From NCBI GenBank assembly GCA_002362595.1, contig DEUO01000120.1, positions 1 through 8,901 of the forward strand: a stretch of DNA of 8,901 bases. Reading direction: 5' to 3'. Below the pieces are notes generated by a model. The model ran no database searches, was not told the DNA's origin, and saw only the letters and a program-made list of their open reading frames with translations. The translations under genes were made by a program, and so were the position numbers. Of this stretch, positions 1 through 6,507 are shown in pieces (the stretch's first letter is position 1; every line of letters begins with the position of its first letter). Source of the stretch: Caryophanales bacterium UBA3260 (GTDB lineage Bacteria > Bacillota_I > Bacilli_A > RF39 > UBA660).

Positions 1-978
1 AATATTTTCATTTATATTTAATAATTTTATAGTTTTCTCATCATAACCAATAGATTTTAAAATACCTATATTATGCATTCTATTATTAATTTTCTTAGAT
101 ATAAATCCATATAGTATAGATAAAGTAAGTAAGATTATTATAATACCTATAAAAGAGGGAATAAAATATAAGATACTTAAAAAACCTTCATCTAATTCAA
201 ATATACTTTGATACTCAACACCCATATCATCAAGAGAAGTTAAAACTTTCTTTATATTCTTCTTATTATCAACTCTTAAAATGTAAGAAGTATATTCGTT
301 ATAAACGCGTTCAACTAGATTCCCCATTTCATCATAAGCTTCACTCCAACTAGAATATTTAGAAGCAATTTCATCATAAGTTGCCATATTTACATAACAT
401 GTATTAGCTTCTTCCATAAATTTATTTTTATAAGATCCAACTATCTTTAAATTTATATTTTTTTTATTTAAATCTTCATTTTTTGATACAATATTAACTT
501 CATTATTTATAATCTTTTTTCCAGGAACAAAAAGAGAAGAATATATTCTATCATCATAATAATGAGGATAAAAAGTATCTGAACAAATCATTTCATAATT
601 ATTACTAATATTTTTACCATGTTTTATTTTAACATCATCTTCTTTAATAAGAGATTTTATAATTATTTCACCTTTTTGATTACCATTATCAAATTCTTTT
701 ATTTCACCACCGCTACTTGAATAATACTTATCACTTACCACTAATTCAACATAAGATATATTTTTAATTGCATCTATTTGTTCTTTATCAGGAAAGATAA
801 AATAAGTTCTACCTACTTCAGAATTAAAAATCTCAAGTTTATTTTCAACACTAAATTGAATAACTGATAAACAAGTAAAAAGAATTAAAAATATAATAGA
901 TAATACAATAATTAATATTATATTTCTTTTTTCAAATAATCTATTTTTTATAATAAAAAGCTGATCTTTAAAATCCAT
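1..978 (-). CDS. FtsX/MacB-like ABC transporter permease (partial, C-terminus outside window)
   Basis: Membrane subunit of an ABC transporter of the MacB/FtsX (type VII) class. The frame is open for 326 codons from ATG at 978 to the left edge, so the end is missing. Residues about 18-40 form a first membrane helix. They are followed by an extracytoplasmic domain of about 225 residues and a second helix at about 266-293. Right after that comes the typical FtsX-domain cytoplasmic loop (NRMHNIGILKSIGYDEKTIK, about 300-319), which resembles the family's coupling segment. The start lies 2 bp after the ATPase stop codon, with GGAAAG in the end of the ATPase gene as ribosome site, so the two are cotranscribed and translationally coupled. 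Family knowledge: such transporters export peptides or lipids, or transmit mechanical force to envelope proteins, rather than import nutrients. Substrate is unknown. A BceB-type 10-helix permease is less likely because of the position of the large outer domain. Confidence 0.87.
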   Translation of the reverse strand, partial: MDFKDQLFIIKNRLFEKRNIILIIVLSIIFLILFTCLSVIQFSVENKLEIFNSEVGRTYFIFPDKEQIDAIKNISYVELVVSDKYYSSSGGEIKEFDNGNQKGEIIIKSLIKEDDVKIKHGKNISNNYEMICSDTFYPHYYDDRIYSSLFVPGKKIINNEVNIVSKNEDLNKKNINLKIVGSYKNKFMEEANTCYVNMATYDEIASKYSSWSEAYDEMGNLVERVYNEYTSYILRVDNKKNIKKVLTSLDDMGVEYQSIFELDEGFLSILYFIPSFIGIIIILLTLSILYGFISKKINNRMHNIGILKSIGYDEKTIKLLNINENI

Positions 979-980
979 TA

Positions 981-1646
981 TTACACCAACTTTCCATTTT
1001 TTATATTAATTACTTTATCTGCATATTTCTTTATCTCTTCACTATGTGAAACTACAATTACGCATTTACCATCTTTAGATAATTTTTTTAAATACTCAAA
1101 TATAATACGTTCATTTTCTTCATCTAAATCACCAGTTGGTTCATCAGCTAAGATTATGGAAGGATTATTAGCAAGTGCTCTTGCAATACATACTCTTTGT
1201 TGTTCTCCACCAGATAATTCTTTTGGTAAATGATTTTTCCTATCCAAAAGATTCATTTTTTCTAAAAGTTCTAAAGCAACTTTATCTCTATTCTCTTTTT
1301 CAATATCTTTATTTATTAGCATTGGTAAAATAATATTATCTTTAGCAGTCATATATTCATCTAAATAAAAATCCTGGAAAATAAAACCAATCTCTTTCAT
1401 TCTAATTTTTGACAATTCTAAATCGTTTAATCCTTTTATATTTTTACCATTTAATAAGTATTCACCTGAATTAAAATCATCAATTAAACCTAATATTCTT
1501 ATTAAAGTTGATTTACCACTACCAGAATGTCCCATTATTGCATATAGTTTTCCTTTTTCAAATGATAAATTAATATTATTTAAAGCTTCTATTGTTTCAT
1601 TTTTCTTTTTATATGTCTTATTAATATTTTTCAATTCCATTATCAT
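981..1646 (-). CDS. ABC transporter ATP-binding protein, MacB/LolD family
   Basis: ATPase subunit that powers the FtsX-like permease encoded 2 bp downstream. It is 221 residues, full length for the family. Motifs: Walker A GHSGSGKST (39-47), Q-loop Gln91, signature LSGGEQQR (144-151), Walker B IILADEP (164-170) with catalytic Glu169, D-loop GDLD (172-175) and H-loop His201. No catalytic residue is missing. ATG at 1646 is preferred over ATG at 1640 because AGGAG at 1655-1659 lies 8 nt before it. An extended -10 (TGATATAAT, 1673-1681) sits just upstream, after the terminator of the secreted-protein gene, so ATPase and permease form their own two-gene transcript. Relatives in Firmicutes export bacteriocins of the lactococcin 972 type or act in antimicrobial-peptide resistance. 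Which applies here cannot be told from this subunit. Confidence 0.95.
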   Translation of the reverse strand: MIMELKNINKTYKKKNETIEALNNINLSFEKGKLYAIMGHSGSGKSTLIRILGLIDDFNSGEYLLNGKNIKGLNDLELSKIRMKEIGFIFQDFYLDEYMTAKDNIILPMLINKDIEKENRDKVALELLEKMNLLDRKNHLPKELSGGEQQRVCIARALANNPSIILADEPTGDLDEENERIIFEYLKKLSKDGKCVIVVSHSEEIKKYADKVINIKNGKLV

Positions 1647-1654
1647 TATACATA

Positions 1655-1681
1655 CTCCTATCGTTCTCTATTATTATATCA
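1655..1681 (-). promoter_or_regulatory. Promoter (extended -10) and SD of the ABC operon
   Basis: On the minus strand TGATATAAT (1681-1673) is a perfect extended -10 (TGnTATAAT). No good -35 lies 17 bp upstream, where the sequence is the T-run of the preceding terminator. AGGAG at 1659-1655 is the Shine-Dalgarno sequence for the ATPase. Confidence 0.6.
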
Positions 1682-1693
1682 CACAAAAAAACT

Positions 1694-1745
1694 AAGAAAA
1701 ATAACTGCTATATCATAAAGAATATTATTATAATATAGCAGTTAT
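1694..1745 (-). terminator. Rho-independent terminator after the 139-aa secreted protein gene
   Basis: A perfect 13-bp inverted repeat (ATAACTGCTATAT, 1701-1713, with its complement at 1733-1745) encloses a 19-nt loop. On the minus strand it is followed by TTTTCTT. It starts 6 nt after the stop codon of the secreted-protein gene and separates that gene from the ABC transporter operon. Confidence 0.85.
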
Positions 1746-1751
1746 ATTTTA

Positions 1752-2171
1752 TTATGCATGATTATTTTGACCTACAGAAAGATGACCAGTCATACATGAC
1801 CATTTAGTAGGAGAATCAGCTTTTGCTAATTCTAGAAAACCTCTATATTCTGTTTTTGAATTTGATTGCCAATATGCTATTTCTGTAACCTTTCCATACG
1901 TTGACTTTTTTTGTCTGCTACCAACATTACTATAACCAAAAAGGCCTTTTTTCTGAAGAGAAAAAACCAACTCTCCATTATAGTATTGAGGAGAATAATC
2001 AGCTCTAACATATACATTACCTTCAAGTTTAGAACTGGAATATTCCATTACAGTATCACCTTCGTTATAAAGAGTAAAAGCATAAGAAGCAAAAACCTCA
2101 GAAGCTAAAATAAAAAATAAAATAAAAAGTGCAAAAACAGCAATCATTTTTTTCGAATATCTATTAAACAT
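1752..2171 (-). CDS. Small secreted protein of unknown function
   Basis: 139 residues; I do not recognise the family. Basic N-terminus, hydrophobic core at 9-25 and a likely signal peptidase I site after VFA (26-28) give a secreted mature protein of about 111 residues. The mature part alternates polar and aromatic residues as in beta strands, ends in a GQNNHA tail, has one cysteine (Cys126), no lipobox and no C-terminal anchor, so it should be released. SD GGGAGGT (2177-2183) lies 5 nt before the ATG. The gene has its own promoter region with a paired 13-bp element and its own terminator, and precedes the ABC transporter. Small secreted proteins next to MacB-type transporters and membrane-bound XRE regulators recall lactococcin 972-type bacteriocin loci. 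The sequence match to that family is too weak to name it, so bacteriocin-like, toxin or envelope-stress ligand are all inference. Confidence 0.8.
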   Translation of the reverse strand: MFNRYSKKMIAVFALFILFFILASEVFASYAFTLYNEGDTVMEYSSSKLEGNVYVRADYSPQYYNGELVFSLQKKGLFGYSNVGSRQKKSTYGKVTEIAYWQSNSKTEYRGFLELAKADSPTKWSCMTGHLSVGQNNHA

Positions 2172-2210
2172 AATACACCTCCCACTAGTAATACATTATT
2201 ACAGCTTAAT

Positions 2211-2276
2211 TTTATAAATAAAGTATAAAAATGTATATAAACTAAAAGGCAAATTAAAAATTCAACTTTTAGGCAA
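2211..2276 (-). promoter_or_regulatory. Promoter region of the 139-aa secreted protein gene with two copies of a 13-bp element
   Basis: On the minus strand TTGCCTAAAAGTT (2276-2264) and TTGCCTTTTAGTT (2252-2240) are direct repeats spaced 24 bp centre to centre. The likely -10 is TATAAA (2216-2211), with no recognisable -35 (TATATA at 2239-2234). The proximal copy is then centred about 41 bp upstream of the predicted start, the usual place for an activator. The distal copy touches the preceding terminator. The same element pair lies before the other secreted-protein gene. The binding protein is probably the XRE-type regulator encoded upstream, which is inference. Confidence 0.5.
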
Positions 2277-2319
2277 TAAAAACACAATTCATTCTAATCT
2301 TAGAGAATTGTGTTTTTAT
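2276..2319. terminator. Terminator after the 256-aa secreted protein gene
   Basis: A perfect 15-bp inverted repeat (2276-2290 with 2305-2319, core ACACAATTC/GAATTGTGT) encloses a 14-nt loop. Five Ts close the stem on either strand, so it can work in both directions. It lies 3 nt after the TGA stop of the minus-strand gene. Confidence 0.85.
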
Positions 2320-2322
2320 ATA

Positions 2323-3093
2323 TCACCACTTACAATTTAGAATAGCAGTAACTGGACTTATTTCATCATAATATGAGTAAGAATCACTATTCAAAGATAT
2401 TCCATTAAGATTTACACTAAAGGAACGGGACAAATTATATGATATTGACTTAATAGCATGAGAATAATCTGCTACAGCTCTTTGAACTTTTATAGTTGCT
2501 CCACTTACATTCTTATCCATATATAAAGTTAAAGTATTTTTTAGTACATTAACATCACTAGATTCTGGTAACTTAAAAGATACACCAACACCATAAGAAG
2601 ATTTATTAACATAATAATTACTATTATCATAGCAAAATCCATTATTTAAACAATAATGAGTATTATAAATTATATTTGTTGCTTTAACATTTTGATTAAA
2701 TCCAATAGCTAAAATATCATAACTTCTCACAACTGGCATCTTTTTCCAATCAAGAACTGCTTTATACATATACTTTGAAGAATTTTCTAAAATACTACTA
2801 GTCAACTTCTTGTATTCTGTCTGCCCTGTTACATCAACACCAAAAGGACTAGCATTGGATTCATCCGCTGCATCATATTCTTCTTTGGATATCTCAATAG
2901 TAACAGGTAATGCTACAATTTCCTGAGAATAATTGTATTTTGTCAAACTATTATAATTATATATTGTCTTATAATATTTCTCACTAACTGATACTAATCT
3001 ATAATTTTCTTCATCATATGAAACATCATATTTTTGAGCACGTACTAATAATGGGCAAATAATTAATAAAACTAATATAAATATTTTTTTCAT
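2323..3093 (-). CDS. Secreted protein of unknown function (256 aa)
   Basis: I do not recognise the family. Lys2-Lys3, a hydrophobic core (4-17) and a signal peptidase site after VRA (17-19) mark a signal peptide. The mature protein of about 237 residues has no lipobox, sorting motif or second membrane helix, so it is probably released. It is rich in Tyr, Ser and Asn and looks mostly beta. Cys148 and Cys154 (CLNNGFC) could form a disulfide, and Cys254 sits three residues from the C-terminal Trp256. SD AGGAGG at 3099-3104 is 6 nt before the ATG. The stop is TGA, followed at once by a terminator hairpin, which shows that TGA is a real stop here. The gene lies directly downstream of the membrane-bound XRE regulator, and its promoter carries the same 13-bp element pair as the next secreted-protein gene. 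Joint regulation with that gene is inferred. Confidence 0.8.
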   Translation of the reverse strand: MKKIFILVLLIICPLLVRAQKYDVSYDEENYRLVSVSEKYYKTIYNYNSLTKYNYSQEIVALPVTIEISKEEYDAADESNASPFGVDVTGQTEYKKLTSSILENSSKYMYKAVLDWKKMPVVRSYDILAIGFNQNVKATNIIYNTHYCLNNGFCYDNSNYYVNKSSYGVGVSFKLPESSDVNVLKNTLTLYMDKNVSGATIKVQRAVADYSHAIKSISYNLSRSFSVNLNGISLNSDSYSYYDEISPVTAILNCKW

Positions 3094-3115
3094 CTTGTTC
3101 CTCCTTCCTTTAATA

Positions 3116-3182
3116 ATTATATCAAGTGGAAGGAAAAAGCAACTTGCCTAAAAGTTTAATTAAATTAACCAAAAGGCAAGTT
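3116..3182 (-). promoter_or_regulatory. Promoter of the 256-aa secreted protein gene with inverted pair of the 13-bp element
   Basis: Extended -10 TGATATAAT (3124-3116) on the minus strand has no -35 match (AGTTGC at 3144-3139). Two copies of the element lie upstream: TTGCCTAAAAGTT on the plus strand (3144-3156, identical to the copy at 2264-2276) and TTGCCTTTTGGTT on the minus strand (3179-3167). They are centred about 41 and 64 bp upstream of the predicted transcription start, nearly the same spacing as at the next gene. Here the copies face each other and also form the stem of the regulator gene's terminator. Confidence 0.5.
3134..3182 (-). terminator. Terminator of the XRE regulator gene, overlapping its stop codon
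   Basis: Nine-bp arms AACTTGCCT (3141-3149) and AGGCAAGTT (3174-3182) flank an internal palindromic segment. On the minus strand the hairpin is followed by GCTTTTTCC. The first two bases of the upstream arm are also the last two of the TAA stop at 3181-3183. The same bases hold two copies of the putative operator, so termination and regulation may share this site. Confidence 0.65.
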
Positions 3183-4011
3183 AATAAAATAATAAATTAT
3201 TTGAAAATTCTTCTATACAATCCAATCTAAATTTTAGTTCAATATTACTATCTTTAGAATCAACATATGAAATTACAAATTCTAAGTGATCTAAATCATC
3301 TTTTATCAATTTAAATTCATCCTTTGATAATGAAGAAGTACTATCTATATATATTTTTTCCAAAAAGGCATTTAAACTTTGGATTTTTTCATTACTTTGT
3401 GGACATTCATAATTTAATATCGTATTATCTCCATTTACCAATTTTACAAACACCTTTTTAGCTTTTATCTCTAAATCTGTATCGGCATATATATCATTAT
3501 AATATATATGGTTTATTAAAATTGTTTTTCTTTCTGGATTAAAAATTATTCTGCCATTCAAAACTAAATCTTCATTATTAGAAAAACGATAAATATTTAT
3601 TTTATTATAATTATTAACATAATAAATACCAAAAAAGCCAAACAAAATTATAATAAAAATAGTCATAACTAATATTAAATATTTTGAATATCTTTTTTTT
3701 GATTCTTTTTCGTAAAATTTAACACCTGATTCTAATGTTTTATTAATTTTAGAATTCTTATCAATACTATTAGAAGAAATATCCTTTTCACCTAATAAAA
3801 GCTCATGTACTTCAACACCAAGAAGTTCACTTAATTTAATCAATATAGTTATATCGGGAGCAGTTTTTCCGCTTTCCCATTTTGAAACAGATTGACTAGT
3901 TATTCCAAATTCATTCGCTATAAACTCTTGCGTAAGCTTTTTTTCTTTCCTACATTCAGATATAAAATGTCCCATTTTAACAGGATCAATATATTTGTCA
4001 TATTTTTTCAT
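3181..4011 (-). CDS. XRE-family transcriptional regulator with membrane helix and outer domain
   Basis: 276 residues. Residues about 13-68 are a HTH_3/XRE DNA-binding domain (KKLTQEFIANEFGITSQSVS, recognition helix about 38-46, then KWESGK and APD). A polar linker (72-108) leads to one strongly hydrophobic helix at 111-132. The following 140 or so residues should lie outside the membrane and look mixed alpha/beta (LVLNGRIIF, KKVFVKLVNGD). This layout, N-terminal HTH inside, one helix and a sensing domain outside, is common in Firmicutes one-component regulators. SD AAGGTGG lies 7 nt before ATG 4011. It is transcribed alone, ending in the hairpin at its stop codon. Its position directly upstream of two secreted-protein genes that share an operator-like repeat makes it their likely regulator (inference). 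The signal it senses is unknown. Confidence 0.88.
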   Translation of the reverse strand: MKKYDKYIDPVKMGHFISECRKEKKLTQEFIANEFGITSQSVSKWESGKTAPDITILIKLSELLGVEVHELLLGEKDISSNSIDKNSKINKTLESGVKFYEKESKKRYSKYLILVMTIFIIILFGFFGIYYVNNYNKINIYRFSNNEDLVLNGRIIFNPERKTILINHIYYNDIYADTDLEIKAKKVFVKLVNGDNTILNYECPQSNEKIQSLNAFLEKIYIDSTSSLSKDEFKLIKDDLDHLEFVISYVDSKDSNIELKFRLDCIEEFSNNLLFY

Positions 4012-4171
4012 TCCATTACCACCTTATATACTAAATTATTATTAATATTTTTTTCACGCTATAACTAGTATAACATCTTTTATACACTTTAGATTATTTA
4101 CTACTAATATTTATCTGTTAAATTTCGATATTGAAAAAATTATTATCTTAAAACAATATTCAAACATTAAA

Positions 4172-4560
4172 CTATTCAATCGAAAATTCCACTTCAATAT
4201 ACTGACCTTTTTTCTTTGTACCTGCTTCTTTTACTAACCTATATTTTCCAGTATCTAACTTACCATAAATATGTTTCCAATTTTGTTGTAATTCTAACTT
4301 ACTATTTTCATTAGTTGCATATCCCTGTAAAGTCCAATCATTACTATTACCTTTTAATTCATTCCATTTGCCATTTACTTTTTTATCTATTCTAAACCAC
4401 TCACCATACAAATTAGTATTATCATCATCACTAATAATTACTGTTACACCTTCATTTGTTAATGTTCCTTCTTTTATTGTCATTACATTAGCATCATTCT
4501 TATTTTGACATCCCACAATAAGAAATAAAGAAATAAAAAAAAGATAAAATATTTTTTCAT
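4172..4560 (-). CDS. Lipoprotein with bacterial Ig-like domain, frameshifted in the signal peptide
   Basis: Starting at ATG 4560 (SD GGAGAG, 7 nt upstream), the frame MKKYFIFF is lost at a run of eight Ts (4535-4542 on the plus strand as As). Adding one T gives MKKYFIFFFISLFLIVGC, an ideal lipoprotein signal peptide with lipobox LIVGC. The remaining frame, open from GTG 4516 to TAG 4172, encodes CQNKND and an intact domain of about 100 residues. That domain (EGTLTNEGVTVII, GEWFRIDKKVNGKWNEL, GKYRLVKE, IEVEFSIE) resembles small beta-sandwich Ig-like domains (Big_14 type) found in Firmicutes lipoproteins, where a short ligand-binding or surface role is presumed. Intact codons after the shift argue against old decay. 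One-base loss in the assembly, slippage-driven phase variation, or a recent mutation all fit. Without correction the product would start at GTG 4516, right before the lipobox cysteine, and would not be exported. Confidence 0.78.
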
Positions 4561-4590
4561 AAACACACTCTCCAAAATTAAGTTACACAA

Positions 4591-4599
4591 ATTATATCA
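4591..4599 (-). promoter_or_regulatory. Extended -10 promoter of the lipoprotein gene
   Basis: TGATATAAT on the minus strand (4599-4591) matches the extended -10. The -35 region (TTAGTT or TAGTTA) is weak. It lies about 30 nt upstream of ATG 4560 and fits the true start there rather than at GTG 4516. Confidence 0.55.
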
Positions 4600-4652
4600 T
4601 AGAATAGTATTAATAACTAAACCTCAAATAATATTAAAATAGTTTTACAAAA

Positions 4653-4675
4653 TAAAAAAACTAGGAAACCCTAGT
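4653..4675 (-). terminator. Terminator of the tRNA-Trp transcript
   Basis: Stem ACTAGG (4660-4665) pairs with CCTAGT (4670-4675) around a 4-nt loop, followed on the minus strand by seven Ts. It starts 11 nt after the encoded CCA of the tRNA. Confidence 0.88.
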
Positions 4676-4686
4676 AATTTACAAAA

Positions 4687-4760
4687 TGGCAGGGGTAGCA
4701 GGAGTTGAACCCACATCAGCGGTTTTGGAGACCGTTATTCTACCATTGAACTATACCCCT
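4687..4760 (-). tRNA. tRNA-Trp (anticodon CCA)
   Basis: A full cloverleaf can be read on the minus strand. The acceptor stem AGGGGTA pairs with TACCCCT. The anticodon stem ACGGT pairs with its partner ACCGC except at the last position, and the loop is CTCCAAA with anticodon CCA. The T-arm is GTGGGTTCAACTCCTGC. Discriminator G73 and the CCA end are encoded (4687-4690). Anticodon CCA and G73 are the usual tryptophan identity. It reads UGG only, which agrees with UGA being a stop in this genome. It is a single-gene transcript with its own promoter and terminator. Confidence 0.96.
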
Positions 4761-4779
4761 AAAAAAGTAAGCTAGTAAT

Positions 4780-4808
4780 AATATACCTAAAACAGGCAAA
4801 AAAGTCAA
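4780..4808 (-). promoter_or_regulatory. Sigma-A promoter of tRNA-Trp
   Basis: TTGACT (4808-4803), a 17-bp spacer and TATATT (4785-4780) on the minus strand form the best consensus promoter in the window, about 20 nt before the tRNA 5' end. This fits a constitutively strong stable-RNA promoter. Confidence 0.85.
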
Positions 4809-4918
4809 TTGTTTTCTTCCATATATATATTATGTAACATACACTTTTATATACATAAATATAGATAGAAATAACTATTTTATTAAAAATATGATAATAT
4901 GAAAAAGAGGTGATATAA

Positions 4919-6454
4919 ATGGCAGAATATAACGTAAGATATGAAATACTTAATTATCAAAAATATAATAATAGAATAAAAAGCATACTTAATAACTCCC
5001 AAAATAAATTTCCTATAACAACTCATACCCCTATTGGAAAAACATCTTGTGGTTTTGATATTGAACACTACTCTATCGGAAATGGTCCTATGCATATTGT
5101 ATATATGGGATGTGCTCATGGAAATGAAATAATTAGTACAGATTACGTAACTCAATTAATGGAAAATATTGCTTTGGCTAATGGAGCATATAAAGATTTT
5201 GATCCTACTAAGTTTACACTTGACTTTATACCTTGTCAAAATCCAGAAGGATACTTTACAACAACATATGCACTAGATTCCGTAATGAAAAATATGAATG
5301 ATGAAGAAATAGAAGCATTCTGTAAAAAGTATTGGTCTTTATATCGTGAAGATGATATAAATGTTAACTCAATAAATTCCATAATTGATACCTTTTCTGA
5401 AGAATTAAAACCTCATCAAACTCCTTACGTTATCAAAAAAATATTTTGGTTAGCGTGTGCTAGAAGAGAGATAACTCCAAAATATCTTAGTGTCTTTCTA
5501 TCTGAATATACTGGAACCGACTTAAATAAAACAAAAGAATTAATAGAATCAAAATGGGAAGAAAAATTCAAAGGTAAAAATTCTATTCCAGCAAAGAAAA
5601 ATCATCATAGTATATTTAAAGGAATAAGTTTAAATTGTATACCAGAAATTGACGAAAAACATAAAAAACTAAAAGAAGCTCTAACTAAATTATATGAAAG
5701 AGGGCAATTTCCTATTGAAACACTAGCTAATTTCTTTTCTAATGCTTCAGGTGTTAATTTAAATGATAATAATTTATTTTATTATAATGAAATGAGGAAA
5801 AGAAGAGCAAAAGAAGGAGAAGTATATGCGAATCTAAGAGATAATAATCTATCAAAAACAATTCCTGGTCCTGTTGGAACACCAAGTATAAGTTTAGATG
5901 AACCATTTGAATATGCGCCAGAGAATAAAGCACTACTAGACTTCTTAGAAAAGCAAGATAAAAAAGAAGAAAACTATGCATTCTTTAATGTTCATGGTAC
6001 AGGTGGACTTCTATATCTATACCCAGTATTTGAAGATGATACTAAAAAAGCTCATCGTGATGGAACAACACGTGACTTTACTTTCTTTATTAATAATCGT
6101 CTAGCAACTGAATATACTAAATCTATTGGTAAAACATATGAAGAAAAAACTGGCAAATTTGATCCATATAAAACAATGAACTATCCTGATAGAATAACAG
6201 GAGTTGGTGATTTACTAAGAAAAAAATATATATCATCATTTGTCTTAGAACTATCTAAAATGGGAGGAAATCCTATCTCACCATATGGAGATAGAAAAGG
6301 AAATTTCACTTTAACGATGATATCAAACATGCAAGCTAATATGAAATTATTAAATACAATACTTACAATTAGTCATTTATATAACTCATCATATACAATG
6401 AGTTATGATGAATTTGGACAAGTCCATTACGAAGAAACTACTAGAAAAAAATAA
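4919..6454 (+). CDS. M14-family zinc carboxypeptidase homologue, cytoplasmic, with large insertion
   Basis: 511 residues without signal peptide or membrane helix, hence probably cytoplasmic. M14 landmarks in order: zinc motif HGNE (His67, Glu70) after a hydrophobic strand (MHIVYMGC), NPEGY (108-112), GVNLNDNN (278-285), third zinc ligand His359 in FFNVHGTGG, and catalytic Glu444 in SSFVLELS. All zinc and catalytic residues are therefore present. Two oddities stand out. The substrate-carboxylate pair Asn-Arg of the usual DLNRN motif reads Asn282-Asp283. In addition, a mostly helical insertion of about 165 residues (113-277) separates NPEGY from that motif, where about 30 residues are usual. 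It may cut an unusual peptide, perhaps a peptidoglycan stem peptide, or be an amidase-like relative. AGAGGTGA (4907-4914) lies 4 nt before the ATG. The cortex hydrolase gene follows 64 bp later, so both may form an operon. Confidence 0.85.
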   Translation: MAEYNVRYEILNYQKYNNRIKSILNNSQNKFPITTHTPIGKTSCGFDIEHYSIGNGPMHIVYMGCAHGNEIISTDYVTQLMENIALANGAYKDFDPTKFTLDFIPCQNPEGYFTTTYALDSVMKNMNDEEIEAFCKKYWSLYREDDINVNSINSIIDTFSEELKPHQTPYVIKKIFWLACARREITPKYLSVFLSEYTGTDLNKTKELIESKWEEKFKGKNSIPAKKNHHSIFKGISLNCIPEIDEKHKKLKEALTKLYERGQFPIETLANFFSNASGVNLNDNNLFYYNEMRKRRAKEGEVYANLRDNNLSKTIPGPVGTPSISLDEPFEYAPENKALLDFLEKQDKKEENYAFFNVHGTGGLLYLYPVFEDDTKKAHRDGTTRDFTFFINNRLATEYTKSIGKTYEEKTGKFDPYKTMNYPDRITGVGDLLRKKYISSFVLELSKMGGNPISPYGDRKGNFTLTMISNMQANMKLLNTILTISHLYNSSYTMSYDEFGQVHYEETTRKK

Positions 6455-6507
6455 TAATTAAACCTATATATAATGAAAATAATATAAACTAATACATATT
6501 ATATAAT

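Noticed and set aside
1911..2108. Plus-strand open frame of 65 codons
   Set aside because: Lies wholly opposite the 139-aa secreted protein gene, has no SD and no recognisable protein features.
4008..4016. Two-codon frame ATG GAA TGA just before the regulator start, as a possible uORF
   Set aside because: Its ATG is only 2 nt from the SD, too close to be used; it probably arises by chance.
2183..4072. ACTAGTA shared near the starts of the 139-aa protein gene (2183-2189) and the regulator gene (4064-4070) as an operator
   Set aside because: Only seven bases with no wider symmetry or matching flanks.
4785..4800. TTGCCTGTTTTAGG, similar to the 13-bp operator-like element, in the tRNA-Trp promoter
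   Set aside because: Has an extra base after TTGCCT and sits in the spacer of a strong constitutive promoter; likely chance similarity.
5754..5981. Minus-strand open frame of 75 codons inside the M14 gene
   Set aside because: Shadow of a well-supported gene with zinc-site motifs; leucine-rich product comes from antisense AT-rich codons.
6495..6503. CATATTATA as a sigma-K-type -10 directly before cwlJ
   Set aside because: A start about 7-10 nt downstream would fall in the SD and leave almost no leader; AT-rich sequence gives such matches often.
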